From: Arthrobacter agilis
Lineage (GTDB): Bacteria; Actinomycetota; Actinomycetes; Actinomycetales; Micrococcaceae
DNA: 64,000 nt
Assembly: GCF_006494655.1 (NCBI RefSeq)
Contig: NZ_VHIM01000007.1
Coordinates: forward strand, 160,286 to 224,285
Reading direction: 5' to 3'
A program made the position numbers and the translations under genes. This document shows, piece by piece, positions 28,853-37,275 of this stretch; position 1 is the first letter of the stretch, and every line of letters starts with the position of its first letter. Below the pieces are notes generated by a model. The model did not search any database, was not told the DNA's origin, and saw only the letters and a list, made by a program, of their open reading frames with translations.

Positions 28853-29724
28853 CGGGTGCTCCTTGCGGCGAGATCGTGTTCGGTGTTGTGCAGTGCCTGC
28901 AGGTGTTCGGGTGCCAGCGGGCCGACCAGACTGCCGTCGGCCAGCGACGCCAGCTCCTCGGGGGCCCGCCAGGCGGTGATGTCGACCGCGGTGCCGGTGA
29001 AGTCTGCGCGCGGGTCCAGCGGATGCGCGGTGTTGGCCAGGACGACGACGGTGTCCACCTGCAGCAGCAGGTCCAGATGGGCACCGGGGCCGGCGCCGCC
29101 GGTGAAGCGGATGCCGCCGTCGGGGTCGACCCGGATGCCCTTGAAGAAGGTGAGCGACGGCGCGACGTCGCGCGGGCCGAGGCCGCTCTTGAGCGCCCCG
29201 AGTGTCAGCAGTTCCCGGGCCGCGGGTGACGCACTGTGGGCCGTGCCGGCTCCGTACCGCGCCGTGTTGCCGGCTACGGTGGTGGCGCCCGTCAGGGCAT
29301 CGTGCCTGCCCGAGGTGTCCTCCACGATGGTGGCCAGCACCCGCCCGGCGTCGGACAGGAGGGGGTGTCCGGTGCCGGGGTAGGCCTGCCACGGGACCTT
29401 GACGGTGTCGGCGGCGTTGAAGCGTTCGTGCAGGGCGCCGGCCCGGTACAGCAGTGCGTGCACGCAGGCGTCACCGGTGTCCGCGAGGCGGAGGCGCGTC
29501 CCGCGGGCGAGGTGCAGGGTCGTGTAGCGGCCGAAGGCCAGCGTTTCGGACCACACGAGGCGCTCCGCAGCGCCGTCGGGCAGGACGTCCGTGAGCGCGG
29601 ATGGTGCGGTGGCCACCGGGATGTGGCGCATGGTGTCCGCCGTGTGGTGATGCTGTTCGCGGGCGTGGGCCCGGGCTCCGGCCGTGGTGGCCGTGCCCGC
29701 CGGGGTCTCGATGGTCTGGGGCAT
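28849..29724 (-). CDS. DUF1989 protein, urea-carboxylase-associated (CgdA/UAAP type)
   Basis: A 291-residue DUF1989 protein, longer than its partner through a His-rich N-terminal segment (HAREQHHHTADTMRH). Conserved elements include RLRLADTGDACVHALLY, TTVAGNTARYGAGTAHS, TFFKGIRVDPDGG and VVVLANTAHPLDPR. The cysteines and asparagines differ from the second copy, consistent with two non-equivalent subunits. It lies between the permease and the second subunit gene in the same operon; its stop overlaps the next start. Confidence 0.85.
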   Translation of the reverse strand: MPQTIETPAGTATTAGARAHAREQHHHTADTMRHIPVATAPSALTDVLPDGAAERLVWSETLAFGRYTTLHLARGTRLRLADTGDACVHALLYRAGALHERFNAADTVKVPWQAYPGTGHPLLSDAGRVLATIVEDTSGRHDALTGATTVAGNTARYGAGTAHSASPAARELLTLGALKSGLGPRDVAPSLTFFKGIRVDPDGGIRFTGGAGPGAHLDLLLQVDTVVVLANTAHPLDPRADFTGTAVDITAWRAPEELASLADGSLVGPLAPEHLQALHNTEHDLAARSTR

Positions 29725-29758
29725 GTCGATCCTGTCGGTGGTGCGGAGGAAGTGGGTG

Positions 29759-31258
29759 CTAGGAGGCCTTGGCCGCGATGCGTCGGCGGGTCCAGAGACC
29801 TCCGAGCAGGACGACGGCGACCATCAGGGGAGCGGAGTAGAGGAGGATCCCGTTCTCGCCGGAGGGGTCGTACACCTCCGGGCGGGGCCAGGCGAGGTTG
29901 ACGACCATGAGTGCGCCGTAGAGGACGGCGAGCACATTCACGGGCAGGCCCCAGCGGCCGAGGGAGAAGAGGCCGGACGGCATGGTCTGCCCCACGCGGT
30001 CCCAGTCGCCGCGCAGCCGGTTGATGAGCTGTGGGACGGTGACGAGCAGGTACGCGATGTAGACCATGACGATGCAGACGCTGGTCAGCGTGGTGAAGAG
30101 GGCTGCGTTGCCGACGTTGATGGCCAGGACGCCGACGGCGAGGGCGCCGATGGCGATCGACGGCCACATCGGGGTGCCGCGGCGGGGGTGGACGGAGGAG
30201 AGCAGGGCGGAGGCGGGGAGTTTGCCGTCGCGTGCCATGGAGAAGACCAGGCGGGAGCCGGCGGTCTGGATGGCGAGGGTGCACACGAAGATCGCGATGG
30301 CGACGTCGACCAGGAGCACCTTCCCCCAGAAGGTGCCGAGGACCGCGGTCAGCACGTAGGGGAGGCCTTCCGTCGCGAGCCGCCCGTCGTCGAGGCTGGG
30401 TGCCGCCATGAGCGCCGTGACGATCATGGCCGCCCCACCGATCCCGGAGATCACGAGGGCGGAGATGATGGTGCGCGGTGCCGTGCGCCTCGGATCCTTG
30501 GTCTCCTCGGACAGTTCGCCCGCCGAGTTGAAGCCCACCATGACATAGGCGGCCATCAGTCCGGAGACGAGGAAGGCACCCACGAAGCCGAGATCCGATC
30601 CCTGCAGCACGGTGGTGTCCAGCACGACGTCGGGCCCGCGCTGCGCGGCGGTGAGAAGGGCGAGGACGACGGCGATGACGCCGACGATCTCGCAGGTCAC
30701 ACCGATCGAGTTGACGTGGGCCATGAGGCGGACGCCGATCGCGTTGATGATGGTGGTCGCCACCAGGAGGACGGCGCCGAGGACGACGGCGTTCGCTGCA
30801 CCCGTGACGGTGTTCAGGGCGGGATCGCCGCCGACGAGCTGGAAGCCGCTCCACAGCTGCGGCAGGACGACCTGCAGGGCGATGGCCGCCGCGGCGGCGG
30901 TGACCACCTGCGCCACGGCCATGAACCAGCCGGCGAACCAGCCGACGGTCTCCCCGCCGATGCGCCGTGCCCACTGGTAGACGGCACCCGAGAGGGGATA
31001 GCGCGCGGCGAGCTCCGCGAAGTTGAGGGCCACGAGGAGCTGGCCGACGAGCACGATGGGCCACGTCCAGAAGAAGGCCGGGCCGGCGAACGAGTAGCCG
31101 AACGCGAAGAGCTGGAAGATGGTGGTGAGGATGGAGACGAAGGAGAATCCTGCAGCGAAGGAGGCGTAGCGGCCGAGCTTGCGGTGCAGCGACGGCTGAT
31201 ACCCCAGCGAGGTGAGGTCGGCGGCGTCGTCCGTGGGGGTCGAGGTGGGGATCGTCAT
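29759..31258 (-). CDS. APC-superfamily amino acid/amine permease
   Basis: A 499-residue permease with about 12 transmembrane helices. The first conserved APC block is FAAGFSFVSILTTIFQLFAFG and helix 3 follows YPLSGAVYQWARRIGG. The consensus cytoplasmic loop is ELSEETKDPRRTAPRTII. This subfamily is routinely found with urea/guanidine carboxylase operons and probably imports the nitrogen substrate. ATG 31258 has GGAG six bases upstream. First gene of the nitrogen operon and divergent from the TetR-type regulator. Confidence 0.9.
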   Translation of the reverse strand: MTIPTSTPTDDAADLTSLGYQPSLHRKLGRYASFAAGFSFVSILTTIFQLFAFGYSFAGPAFFWTWPIVLVGQLLVALNFAELAARYPLSGAVYQWARRIGGETVGWFAGWFMAVAQVVTAAAAAIALQVVLPQLWSGFQLVGGDPALNTVTGAANAVVLGAVLLVATTIINAIGVRLMAHVNSIGVTCEIVGVIAVVLALLTAAQRGPDVVLDTTVLQGSDLGFVGAFLVSGLMAAYVMVGFNSAGELSEETKDPRRTAPRTIISALVISGIGGAAMIVTALMAAPSLDDGRLATEGLPYVLTAVLGTFWGKVLLVDVAIAIFVCTLAIQTAGSRLVFSMARDGKLPASALLSSVHPRRGTPMWPSIAIGALAVGVLAINVGNAALFTTLTSVCIVMVYIAYLLVTVPQLINRLRGDWDRVGQTMPSGLFSLGRWGLPVNVLAVLYGALMVVNLAWPRPEVYDPSGENGILLYSAPLMVAVVLLGGLWTRRRIAAKAS

Positions 31259-31478
31259 CGGAGGCTCCGTGGTTCGGACGGGAGGGGTGGTCTGCTGGGC
31301 AGCGGCGACGCGGTAATACCGGTCACTTGATAGTTTTCCAACCGCATGTCGCTCGGTGGTTACCCCGTTGTAAAAGGCGTGTGAGCAGATTGTTGCCGGG
31401 ATGTTTCCGGCCGGCGGGCGAGCTGCGCCGCCCGCGGCGTCCCCGATCGCTTTGGAAGAGCGGTGCAAGAATGGGTGC
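31259..31478. promoter_or_regulatory. Divergent promoter region of nitrogen operon and amtR-like gene
   Basis: This 220-base region separates the permease start from the regulator start and must hold both promoters. At 31326-31339 CGGTcacttgATAG resembles the corynebacterial AmtR site (CTAT-N6-ATAG) in its right half only. On the minus strand GTAACcaccgaGCGAC partly resembles an actinobacterial GlnR site. No guanidine riboswitch core was recognised here. Confidence 0.4.
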
Positions 31479-32204
31479 GTGACCCTGACCGGACCGGGAC
31501 GTCCCCGGGTACGCCAATCGACCCGCCCCGGAGCCACCGCCCGCGAGGAGATCCTCGATGCCGCGGCGGAACTCTTCACGACACAGGGGTACGCCACGAC
31601 CTCGACCCGCGCGATCGCCGAGGCGGTCGGCATGCGCCAGTCCTCCCTGTACCACCACTTCGCCACGAAGGACGACATCCTCGAGGTGCTGCTCGCCGGC
31701 ACCGTGACGGAGGGGCTCGCCTTCGCGCGGGCGGTCTCGGCCGGTGGCTCCGCCGCGGATGATGTCTCTCCTGCGGCGCGGCTCTACGCCGTGGCCCTGT
31801 TCGACGGGTCCCACCTCTGCAGCGGCCGCTGGAACATCGGCATCCTGTACCACCTGCCCGAGGCGCGTGATCCCCGCTTCACGCAGTTCCTGGCTGACCG
31901 TGACGAGCTTCGTCGGCTGTACAGGTCGCTGGGCGCTGCCGCTGTTCCCGCAGGGTTGTGGTCCGGCGACACCCGACAGCACGGCGAGCTCGCGTTCCGG
32001 CTGGTCGAATCCCTCGTGAGCCTCCGGGTCGACGGTCAGATCACGCCCTCGTCCGCTCACCAGGTCGCGGACGCGGCGTTGGCGCTGTGCGGATTCGGGG
32101 GAGAGCTCCCGACTGTGTGCGATGACGGCCTGGCGCTGATCACCGCGCTGGGACGTGTTCTCCCGGCCGGCCCGTCATCTCCGGGTGGACCCGCTCGCGC
32201 GTGA
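31479..32204 (+). CDS. AmtR-like TetR-family nitrogen regulator
   Basis: A 241-residue TetR regulator. The N-terminal DNA-binding domain is REEILDAAAELFTTQGYATT followed by IAEAVGMRQSSLYHHFATK. The pattern beyond the HTH (SGRWNIGILYHLPEARD, then FADRDELRRLYRSLG-like spacing) matches corynebacterial AmtR, the repressor of nitrogen-starvation genes, more closely than generic TetR proteins. GTG 31479 gives 24 residues before the HTH. Divergent from the carboxylase operon, which in mycobacteria is a known AmtR target. AmtR orthology is inferred from remembered family pattern. Confidence 0.82.
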   Translation: MTLTGPGRPRVRQSTRPGATAREEILDAAAELFTTQGYATTSTRAIAEAVGMRQSSLYHHFATKDDILEVLLAGTVTEGLAFARAVSAGGSAADDVSPAARLYAVALFDGSHLCSGRWNIGILYHLPEARDPRFTQFLADRDELRRLYRSLGAAAVPAGLWSGDTRQHGELAFRLVESLVSLRVDGQITPSSAHQVADAALALCGFGGELPTVCDDGLALITALGRVLPAGPSSPGGPARA

Positions 32205-32269
32205 GGCGGCGACCGGGGACTTGACTTGGGCATGGACCGGCGGCGGCGACAGCCCGGTACCGGTACCGG

Positions 32270-32440
32270 CGACGGCGACTCCCCGCGGGCAAGCGCGATC
32301 TGCGCGGCGACGCCCGGGCCCTGGTCCGCAGCGGGAACTCCGGCCCGGGCCTGCTCGCTGCGCTGGGCGAGATCGAAGGCAACGGCGATCCTGGCTTGCG
32401 CGGCAGCGCTTGCGAACGTGAGGTCCTCCAGTGCGTCACC
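32270..32440 (-). pseudogene. Remnant of a DUF222/HNH gene
   Basis: A minus-strand stretch encodes about 56 residues clearly homologous to the DUF222 protein at 19350-20774 (ARIAVAFDLAQRSEQARAGV here, ARAAVAFDLAERKNQALWGV there, then ALARGESPS against ALARKESPA). Both sides have lost homology: no start region and no HNH domain. It is a fragment left by deletion. Confidence 0.75.
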
Positions 32441-32494
32441 CGGAATGCGGGGAGAGGTCTTCACTCCGCCGAGAGATCCTGACAAGCTGGACCC

Positions 32495-32752
32495 ATGGGG
32501 ACATCTGATCGTGACGACCGCTTGCACAGCGACGGCGCCCAGATCATCGGTTTCCTGGGAGCCGTGCTCCTGACCATCCCGATCGTGATCCGGCTGGCCG
32601 AGGGTGGCGGGAACGGCTTCGACTGGGTGTTCCTCGCCGTGGGGATCGGGCTCGCCGGTTACTGGGTCGTCCTCGCCCTTCGGGGACGGCAGGTCCGGCG
32701 CGCCGAACTCGCGGAACTCCGGCGCCTGCGGGACAGCAGCACGGCGCCCTGA
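32495..32752 (+). CDS. Small two-helix membrane protein
   Basis: An 85-residue protein with hydrophobic segments near residues 17-33 (IIGFLGAVLLTIPIVIRLA) and 43-62 (WVFLAVGIGLAGYWVVLALR), then a basic helix RRAELAELRRLRD. It has no recognised family. ATG 32495 has only a weak upstream purine stretch. Codon usage looks coding. Confidence 0.55.
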   Translation: MGTSDRDDRLHSDGAQIIGFLGAVLLTIPIVIRLAEGGGNGFDWVFLAVGIGLAGYWVVLALRGRQVRRAELAELRRLRDSSTAP

Positions 32753-32773
32753 CAGGCCAGGGACAGACCGCCC

Positions 32774-32792
32774 ACACCCGTCGCCCGGGTGT
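32774..32792 (+). terminator. Short hairpin after small membrane gene
   Basis: ACACCCG (32774-32780) pairs with CGGGTGT (32786-32792) around a five-base loop, 22 bases after the small membrane protein stop. Plausible but short. Confidence 0.35.
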
Positions 32793-32993
32793 TGGCGCGC
32801 GGCGGACGGAGGAGACGCATTCTCCTCATGGACGGAGCGGCCCGCGTCGGTGATAATTGAGCGGGACTTCCATCTGCGTCATCATGCGGCGACCACGTTT
32901 CGGTCGTGATCACAGGTCTGTCCGAAAGATTTCCTATGGGCGATCAGCCCGGAGCCCGGGTCAGCACCGCATCCCAGACCACGAAGGTACTAC

Positions 32994-34622
32994 GTGACGC
33001 AAGAACGGCATTCCATCAGGTCGCTCGCTGCTGCCTCCGCCGTGGCCGTCCTGCTCGTTACGACATCTGGTGCACCGGGAGCGATCGCACGATCAACCGC
33101 ACCCGACTCGTCGTCGGTGTGCGCGTCGATGACGACCAACATCTATCAGGTGGTCAATCCGAAGACCGGCGCGTCTCTCCTGACGCAGTGGCCGGCGGAG
33201 GTGGCGAGCGCGGCTGCCCGGGAGGGTTACACCGAGAAGCGCGGCGTCGCGTTCAAGGCGTCATCCCTGCAGCTGCCGGGACTCGTACCCGTTCACCGCC
33301 TGGAGAAGAACGGCCAGTTCCGGTGGCTGGCGGCATCGGAACCGACCGATGGGCCGACCGCTGGTGTCGCTCCGCAGGGGTTTACGGATCTCGGCGTCGC
33401 CTTCTTCGCGGCTCCGACGAGTATCGACTGCGGAACGGCGGTCGAGAACTACCGACGCGGCGACATGTACCGGGCTTCCGCCGACCCGACCGACGGCAAG
33501 GCACTCGCCGACGACGGGTGGGTCTCCGAAGGAGTGGCGTACTGGGCCGCGCAGGGCACAGCGTCGGGTTCCGCCGCACCGGCAGTCCCGAGACCGCCGG
33601 CGGTGACACCGGATGACCCCACCTTCTCGATCGCCGTCATCCCCGACACGCAGCTCGAGGTGCATGCAGATCTACCCGACGGGGGCAACGCACGCTTCTC
33701 CGGGCGGGCACAGTGGCTGGTGGACAACGCGGACGACCTGGACCTGCGCTACGTCATCCACACGGGCGACGTCGTGAACTGGGACACCGAGAACCACGAA
33801 CAGTTCACGGTGGCGAGCAAGGGCATGAAGATCCTGGAAGACGCCGGGATCGAGAACTCCCTGGCCATCGGAAACCATGACACGGCCGCCGTCGGTCCGG
33901 GCGGGAGTGCCGCGGACCCCCGCCTCACCGACGACCTGGTGCGCGACACCACGACCTTCAACACGTACTTCCCCGCCACCGGGAACGCCGGGATCGAGGG
34001 AATGTTCGAGCCGGGCAAGATCGACAACACCTTCCACACCTTCCAGGCGGGTGGCGCCGAGTGGCTGGTCCTGACCCTCGAACTGTGGCCGCGCACGGAA
34101 GCCCTGACCTGGGCGGGAAGCGTTGTCGAAGCCCACCCGAACCACAACGTCATCATCAACACCCATTCCTACCTGCTTGCCGACGGCACCATCGCCCAAT
34201 CCAGTGACTACGGCTCCCACTCGCCGCAGGACGTCTTCGACAGCCTGGTGAAGGTGTATCCGAACATCAGGATGGTGTTCTCGGGTCATGTCGGCGAGGG
34301 TGCCACGCGCGAGGACGTCGGTGTGCACGGGAACAAGATCTTCTCGTACCTCGGTGCCTTCCACTCCGACGAGACGAACCCCGTGCGGATCCTCGAGATC
34401 GACACGGTGGCCGGGACGGTCAGGAGCACGGTGCACGCGCCGTCCCTGGACACGACCTGGAAGCAGTACGATCACGCCTCGACCGGCCTCCGGGTGATCG
34501 GAGTCCGACAGTCGCTCACGACCGACCCCCGGAACGACGGTTCCGCTCCCCGGGGTGAGGTCCGGGCGGTGAGCCGCACGGTACGACGGTTCGAGCGGAC
34601 CGACCCGCGGAGGACCAGGTAG
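32994..34622 (+). CDS. Secreted metallophosphoesterase with repeat-like N-terminal domain
   Basis: A 542-residue exported protein. A signal peptide (about residues 1-32, hydrophobic core SLAAASAVAVLLVTTSGAPG) precedes residues 45-185. That section shows repeated (tyrosine/arginine-start)-x-GYxxxGVAFxA units like the DUF5648 surface repeat (REGYTEKRGVAFKA, FTDLGVAFFA, WVSEGVAYWA). The calcineurin-like phosphoesterase domain follows: AVIPDTQ, IHTGDVVNW, AIGNHDTA, NTHSYL and FSGHVGEG supply the metal ligands. No sortase or lipid anchor is seen, so it is probably secreted. GTG 32994 has AAGG about seven bases upstream. Substrate unknown. Confidence 0.85.
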   Translation: MTQERHSIRSLAAASAVAVLLVTTSGAPGAIARSTAPDSSSVCASMTTNIYQVVNPKTGASLLTQWPAEVASAAAREGYTEKRGVAFKASSLQLPGLVPVHRLEKNGQFRWLAASEPTDGPTAGVAPQGFTDLGVAFFAAPTSIDCGTAVENYRRGDMYRASADPTDGKALADDGWVSEGVAYWAAQGTASGSAAPAVPRPPAVTPDDPTFSIAVIPDTQLEVHADLPDGGNARFSGRAQWLVDNADDLDLRYVIHTGDVVNWDTENHEQFTVASKGMKILEDAGIENSLAIGNHDTAAVGPGGSAADPRLTDDLVRDTTTFNTYFPATGNAGIEGMFEPGKIDNTFHTFQAGGAEWLVLTLELWPRTEALTWAGSVVEAHPNHNVIINTHSYLLADGTIAQSSDYGSHSPQDVFDSLVKVYPNIRMVFSGHVGEGATREDVGVHGNKIFSYLGAFHSDETNPVRILEIDTVAGTVRSTVHAPSLDTTWKQYDHASTGLRVIGVRQSLTTDPRNDGSAPRGEVRAVSRTVRRFERTDPRRTR

Positions 34623-34639
34623 GCAGCACCCCCGGCAGT

Positions 34640-34691
34640 GACGGTCGGCGCCGCGATGACCTGATCATCGGCGCTGCCGAGCCGGACCGTC
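34640..34691 (+). terminator. Hairpin between convergent genes
   Basis: GACGGTC (34640-34646) pairs with GACCGTC (34685-34691) and an inner CGATGA/TCATCG stem (34654-34659, 34665-34670) closes a five-base loop. It lies between the convergent phosphoesterase and RNase Z genes and could terminate both. Confidence 0.5.
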
Positions 34692-34695
34692 GCCG

Positions 34696-35598
34696 TCAGG
34701 GCGCCCGGCCGTCGTTGCTGCGACGCGCGGGGAACGGGATGCGGTCGAGATCCGACGCCGCGACCACCGTGGCCGCCCCGGCGGTCAGCCTGGCCTGCGC
34801 GGCGAGCAGCTCGACGTCGTCGTACCGGGACGAGAAGTGCGTCAGGACGAGGGCCGACGCCGATCCGGACGCTGCGATGGATCCGGCCTGCCCCGCCGTG
34901 AGGTGGAGATACTGCTCGGCGAGCCGGACGTCGTCGTCGCTGAACGTGCTCTCCGTGACCAGCAGGTCCGCGCCCTCGGCCAGTGCGTACGCGCCGTCGC
35001 ACACGGCCGTATCCATGACGAAGGCGAAGCGGAGCCCCCGACGGGGAACGCTGACGTCCTCGAGCCGTACCTTTCCGAGCGAGCCGTCCCGCGCCAGGCG
35101 GCCGACGTCGGGCCCTCCGACGCCCGCTTTCTCGAGCAGCGCGGGCAGGAAGGTGCGGCCGTCCGGCTCGGCCACCCGGTACCCGAACGCTTCGATCCGG
35201 TGGCGGAGGCGTTCGATGTCGATACCGTCGGCGATGGGTCCCGCCGCCCCGTGCGGGTGCAGGCGCAGGTCGAGGCCCGGGGTCGCGAGGGAGACGAGCG
35301 ACCGCACCACCTCCTCGCCGGACGCCGGGTAGTGCAGGTGCACGGGGTGCGCGACTCCGTCGAGCACCATGCGGGAGAGCACTCCGGGTAGCCCGAAGCA
35401 GTGGTCCCCATGCACGTGGGTGAGGCAGATCCTCGTGATCCGTGACGCGGCGACGCCCGCGTGGATCAGCTGCCGCTGCGTGCCCTCGCCGGGATCGAAG
35501 AGAATGCCCTCGCGCTCCCACCGCAGGAAGTATCCATTGTGGTTGCGGGTCCTGGTGGGCACCTGGGACGCCGTCCCGAGGATGACGAGCTCGCGCAT
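34696..35598 (-). CDS. rnz: Ribonuclease Z
   Basis: A 300-residue short-form tRNase Z of the metallo-beta-lactamase fold that removes 3' trailers from tRNA precursors. His61-Val-His63-Gly-Asp65-His66 (LTHVHGDHCFGLPG) is the zinc motif. The later MDTAVCD and LTHFSSRYDD provide the remaining Asp and His ligands. GTASQVPTRTRNHNGYFL is the characteristic N-terminus. The flexible exosite arm lies around residues 150-195. Length is typical. Confidence 0.92.
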   Translation of the reverse strand: MRELVILGTASQVPTRTRNHNGYFLRWEREGILFDPGEGTQRQLIHAGVAASRITRICLTHVHGDHCFGLPGVLSRMVLDGVAHPVHLHYPASGEEVVRSLVSLATPGLDLRLHPHGAAGPIADGIDIERLRHRIEAFGYRVAEPDGRTFLPALLEKAGVGGPDVGRLARDGSLGKVRLEDVSVPRRGLRFAFVMDTAVCDGAYALAEGADLLVTESTFSDDDVRLAEQYLHLTAGQAGSIAASGSASALVLTHFSSRYDDVELLAAQARLTAGAATVVAASDLDRIPFPARRSNDGRAP

Positions 35599-35752
35599 GG
35601 TCCCAGTCTCGCACCAGCGGATATCGGCGCGCGGAGCGGCACGGCGGTGGTGCAGCGTCCGCGGGTCGGGAGACAATGGCGGAAGTGCCGACGGCGCAGC
35701 CGGGCGGTGTACCGCTGGGGTCGGCACGGCCTCACGAAGGAGCATCGATCAG

Positions 35753-36631
35753 GTGGAACAGCAGCCCGGAGCGACAGCACGCGAGCTCGGGCGTGACCGG
35801 CCGGCAGTGAAGGCCGGGCGCGCCTGGAAGCAGGGTGCGTGGTGGGTGCCCTCCCGGGCCCTGGGACCCGCCGCGCTGGTGTCGCTGGCAGGATTCACGC
35901 TGCTCGTGCTGCACGCCTCAGTGGTCGGCTACGGGCTCCTCGTCCTGGCGCTCGTGGTGTCCGCAGCCCTCGATCGGCCACTGTTCCGGGATCTGCTGCT
36001 CATCGCCTTCAGCCTCACGGTCATGAGCCTCGTGCCCATCACCACCGACATCAGCCTGGGCCATATGAGCGTGATGGGGACCGCCATGATCGTCGCGGTC
36101 GCCGTGCCGTACGCGGTCTCCCGGTTCGTCTACCGGGACCACGCCGTGACCTTCCCCGTGCGTACGGGGGAGCCCTGGACCCGCACCGAGAAGTGGTATC
36201 TGCCCGCCGTCGTCGTCATCGGGTACGCGCTGCTGCCCGTCTACATGGTCGGGACCGGTGTCTACACGAACTGGCCGGCAGCGGACGAACCCGGTGAGGT
36301 GGCCCGGCTGTTCATCGGTACCAACGGCCTCGGGATCTGGGACGAGCTGTTCTTCATCTGCACGGTGTTCGCCCTCCTCCGGCGCCACCTGCCCATGGCG
36401 CAGGCCAACCTCCTCCAGGCCGTCCTCTTCACCTCGTTCCTGTGGGAGCTCGGCTTCCACGCCTGGGCGCCCTTCTTCATCTTCCCGTTCGCCCTCCTGC
36501 AGGCCTTCATCTTCACGCGCACGCGCTCGCTCTCCTACATCATCTGCGTCCACCTGCTTTTCGACTTCGTCCTGTTCCTCGTCCTGATCCACGCCCACAC
36601 CCGGGCCTGGCTCGACATCTTCGTCTATTGA
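35753..36631 (+). CDS. CPBP-like multipass membrane protein
   Basis: A 292-residue protein with about seven or eight transmembrane segments. The C-terminal half resembles the CPBP/CAAX-protease (ABI) family. Its motif 1 is WDELFFICTVFALLRR, where the usual EExxxR Glu pair is replaced by Asp-Glu. It also has FLWELGFHAW and a final HLLFDF. The altered motif leaves protease activity uncertain. GTG 35753 has AAGGAG ten bases upstream. Its TGA overlaps the TTG start of the next gene. Confidence 0.75.
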   Translation: MEQQPGATARELGRDRPAVKAGRAWKQGAWWVPSRALGPAALVSLAGFTLLVLHASVVGYGLLVLALVVSAALDRPLFRDLLLIAFSLTVMSLVPITTDISLGHMSVMGTAMIVAVAVPYAVSRFVYRDHAVTFPVRTGEPWTRTEKWYLPAVVVIGYALLPVYMVGTGVYTNWPAADEPGEVARLFIGTNGLGIWDELFFICTVFALLRRHLPMAQANLLQAVLFTSFLWELGFHAWAPFFIFPFALLQAFIFTRTRSLSYIICVHLLFDFVLFLVLIHAHTRAWLDIFVY

Positions 36632-37254
36632 ATGCCGCAGGCGTCGCCGAGGCGGCGGACTTCATCGACGAGTCCCTGCAGTGGGAGAGCACCTGGGAGC
36701 GCGCGGAGGAGCACGAGCGCCGCTACGGAGCCGGTCTCGAGTACTACGGGGCGTCGGTCGGCGCGGTGCGCGGCAGCATCCGGAACGCGGGACGCCGGTA
36801 CCCGGAGATGACGCACGACGACGTCACCGCCCTCGCATCGGCCCTCTGGGCCCGACCCGTGTTCGAGCGCCGGCTCGCGGCCGTCGTCCTGCTGCAGTCA
36901 GCCGTGGCGTCCCTCCGCCACTCCGACCTGACGCGCATCGAGGGCTTCCTGCGCTCCGCCCACGTCCCCGACCTCGTGGATCCGCTGGCCGTCGACGTCG
37001 TCGGAGCCATGCTGCAGCGGTTGACGGGACAGGACGCCGCGCGTGCGCGCGCGGTCCTCGCACGGTGGGCCGGGGCAGACGACGCCTGGTTGCGGCGTGC
37101 GGCCGTCCTGGCTCATCTACCGGCCTTCCGGTCCGGGGACGGCGACGACGACGCCTTCCGGCGGACGGTCCGCGCGATCTCCGGGGTGCAGCGGAACCGC
37201 TCGCCCGAGGTCGAGGAGGCGATCGCCCTGGTGCGGTCCAGCGGGGCTCCGTAG
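36628..37254 (+). CDS. AlkD-like DNA alkylation repair protein
   Basis: A 208-residue HEAT-repeat protein resembling AlkD DNA glycosylases, which remove bulky or cationic alkylated bases. YYGASVGAVRGSIRNAGRRY matches the AlkD Y-x-G-V-x-x-P-x-R region. LWARPVFERRLAAVVLLQ is a HEAT helix with the conserved Trp, and WAGADDAWLRRAAVLAHL includes the substrate-contacting Trp and Arg. The frame starts at TTG 36628, overlapping the previous stop (TTGA); no better start exists, so translation is probably coupled to the membrane protein. Confidence 0.75.
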   Translation: MNAAGVAEAADFIDESLQWESTWERAEEHERRYGAGLEYYGASVGAVRGSIRNAGRRYPEMTHDDVTALASALWARPVFERRLAAVVLLQSAVASLRHSDLTRIEGFLRSAHVPDLVDPLAVDVVGAMLQRLTGQDAARARAVLARWAGADDAWLRRAAVLAHLPAFRSGDGDDDAFRRTVRAISGVQRNRSPEVEEAIALVRSSGAP

Positions 37255-37275
37255 CCGCGGACCCGGGCAGGAGAC

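Noticed and set aside
29684..31330. 548-codon plus-strand frame
   Set aside because: Antisense to the APC permease; Asp/Glu/Gly/His-rich composition typical of the complement of a membrane protein gene.
31259..31478. Guanidine riboswitch upstream of the permease
   Set aside because: I looked for the guanidine-I core and the short repeated hairpins of the other classes on the minus strand and found none.
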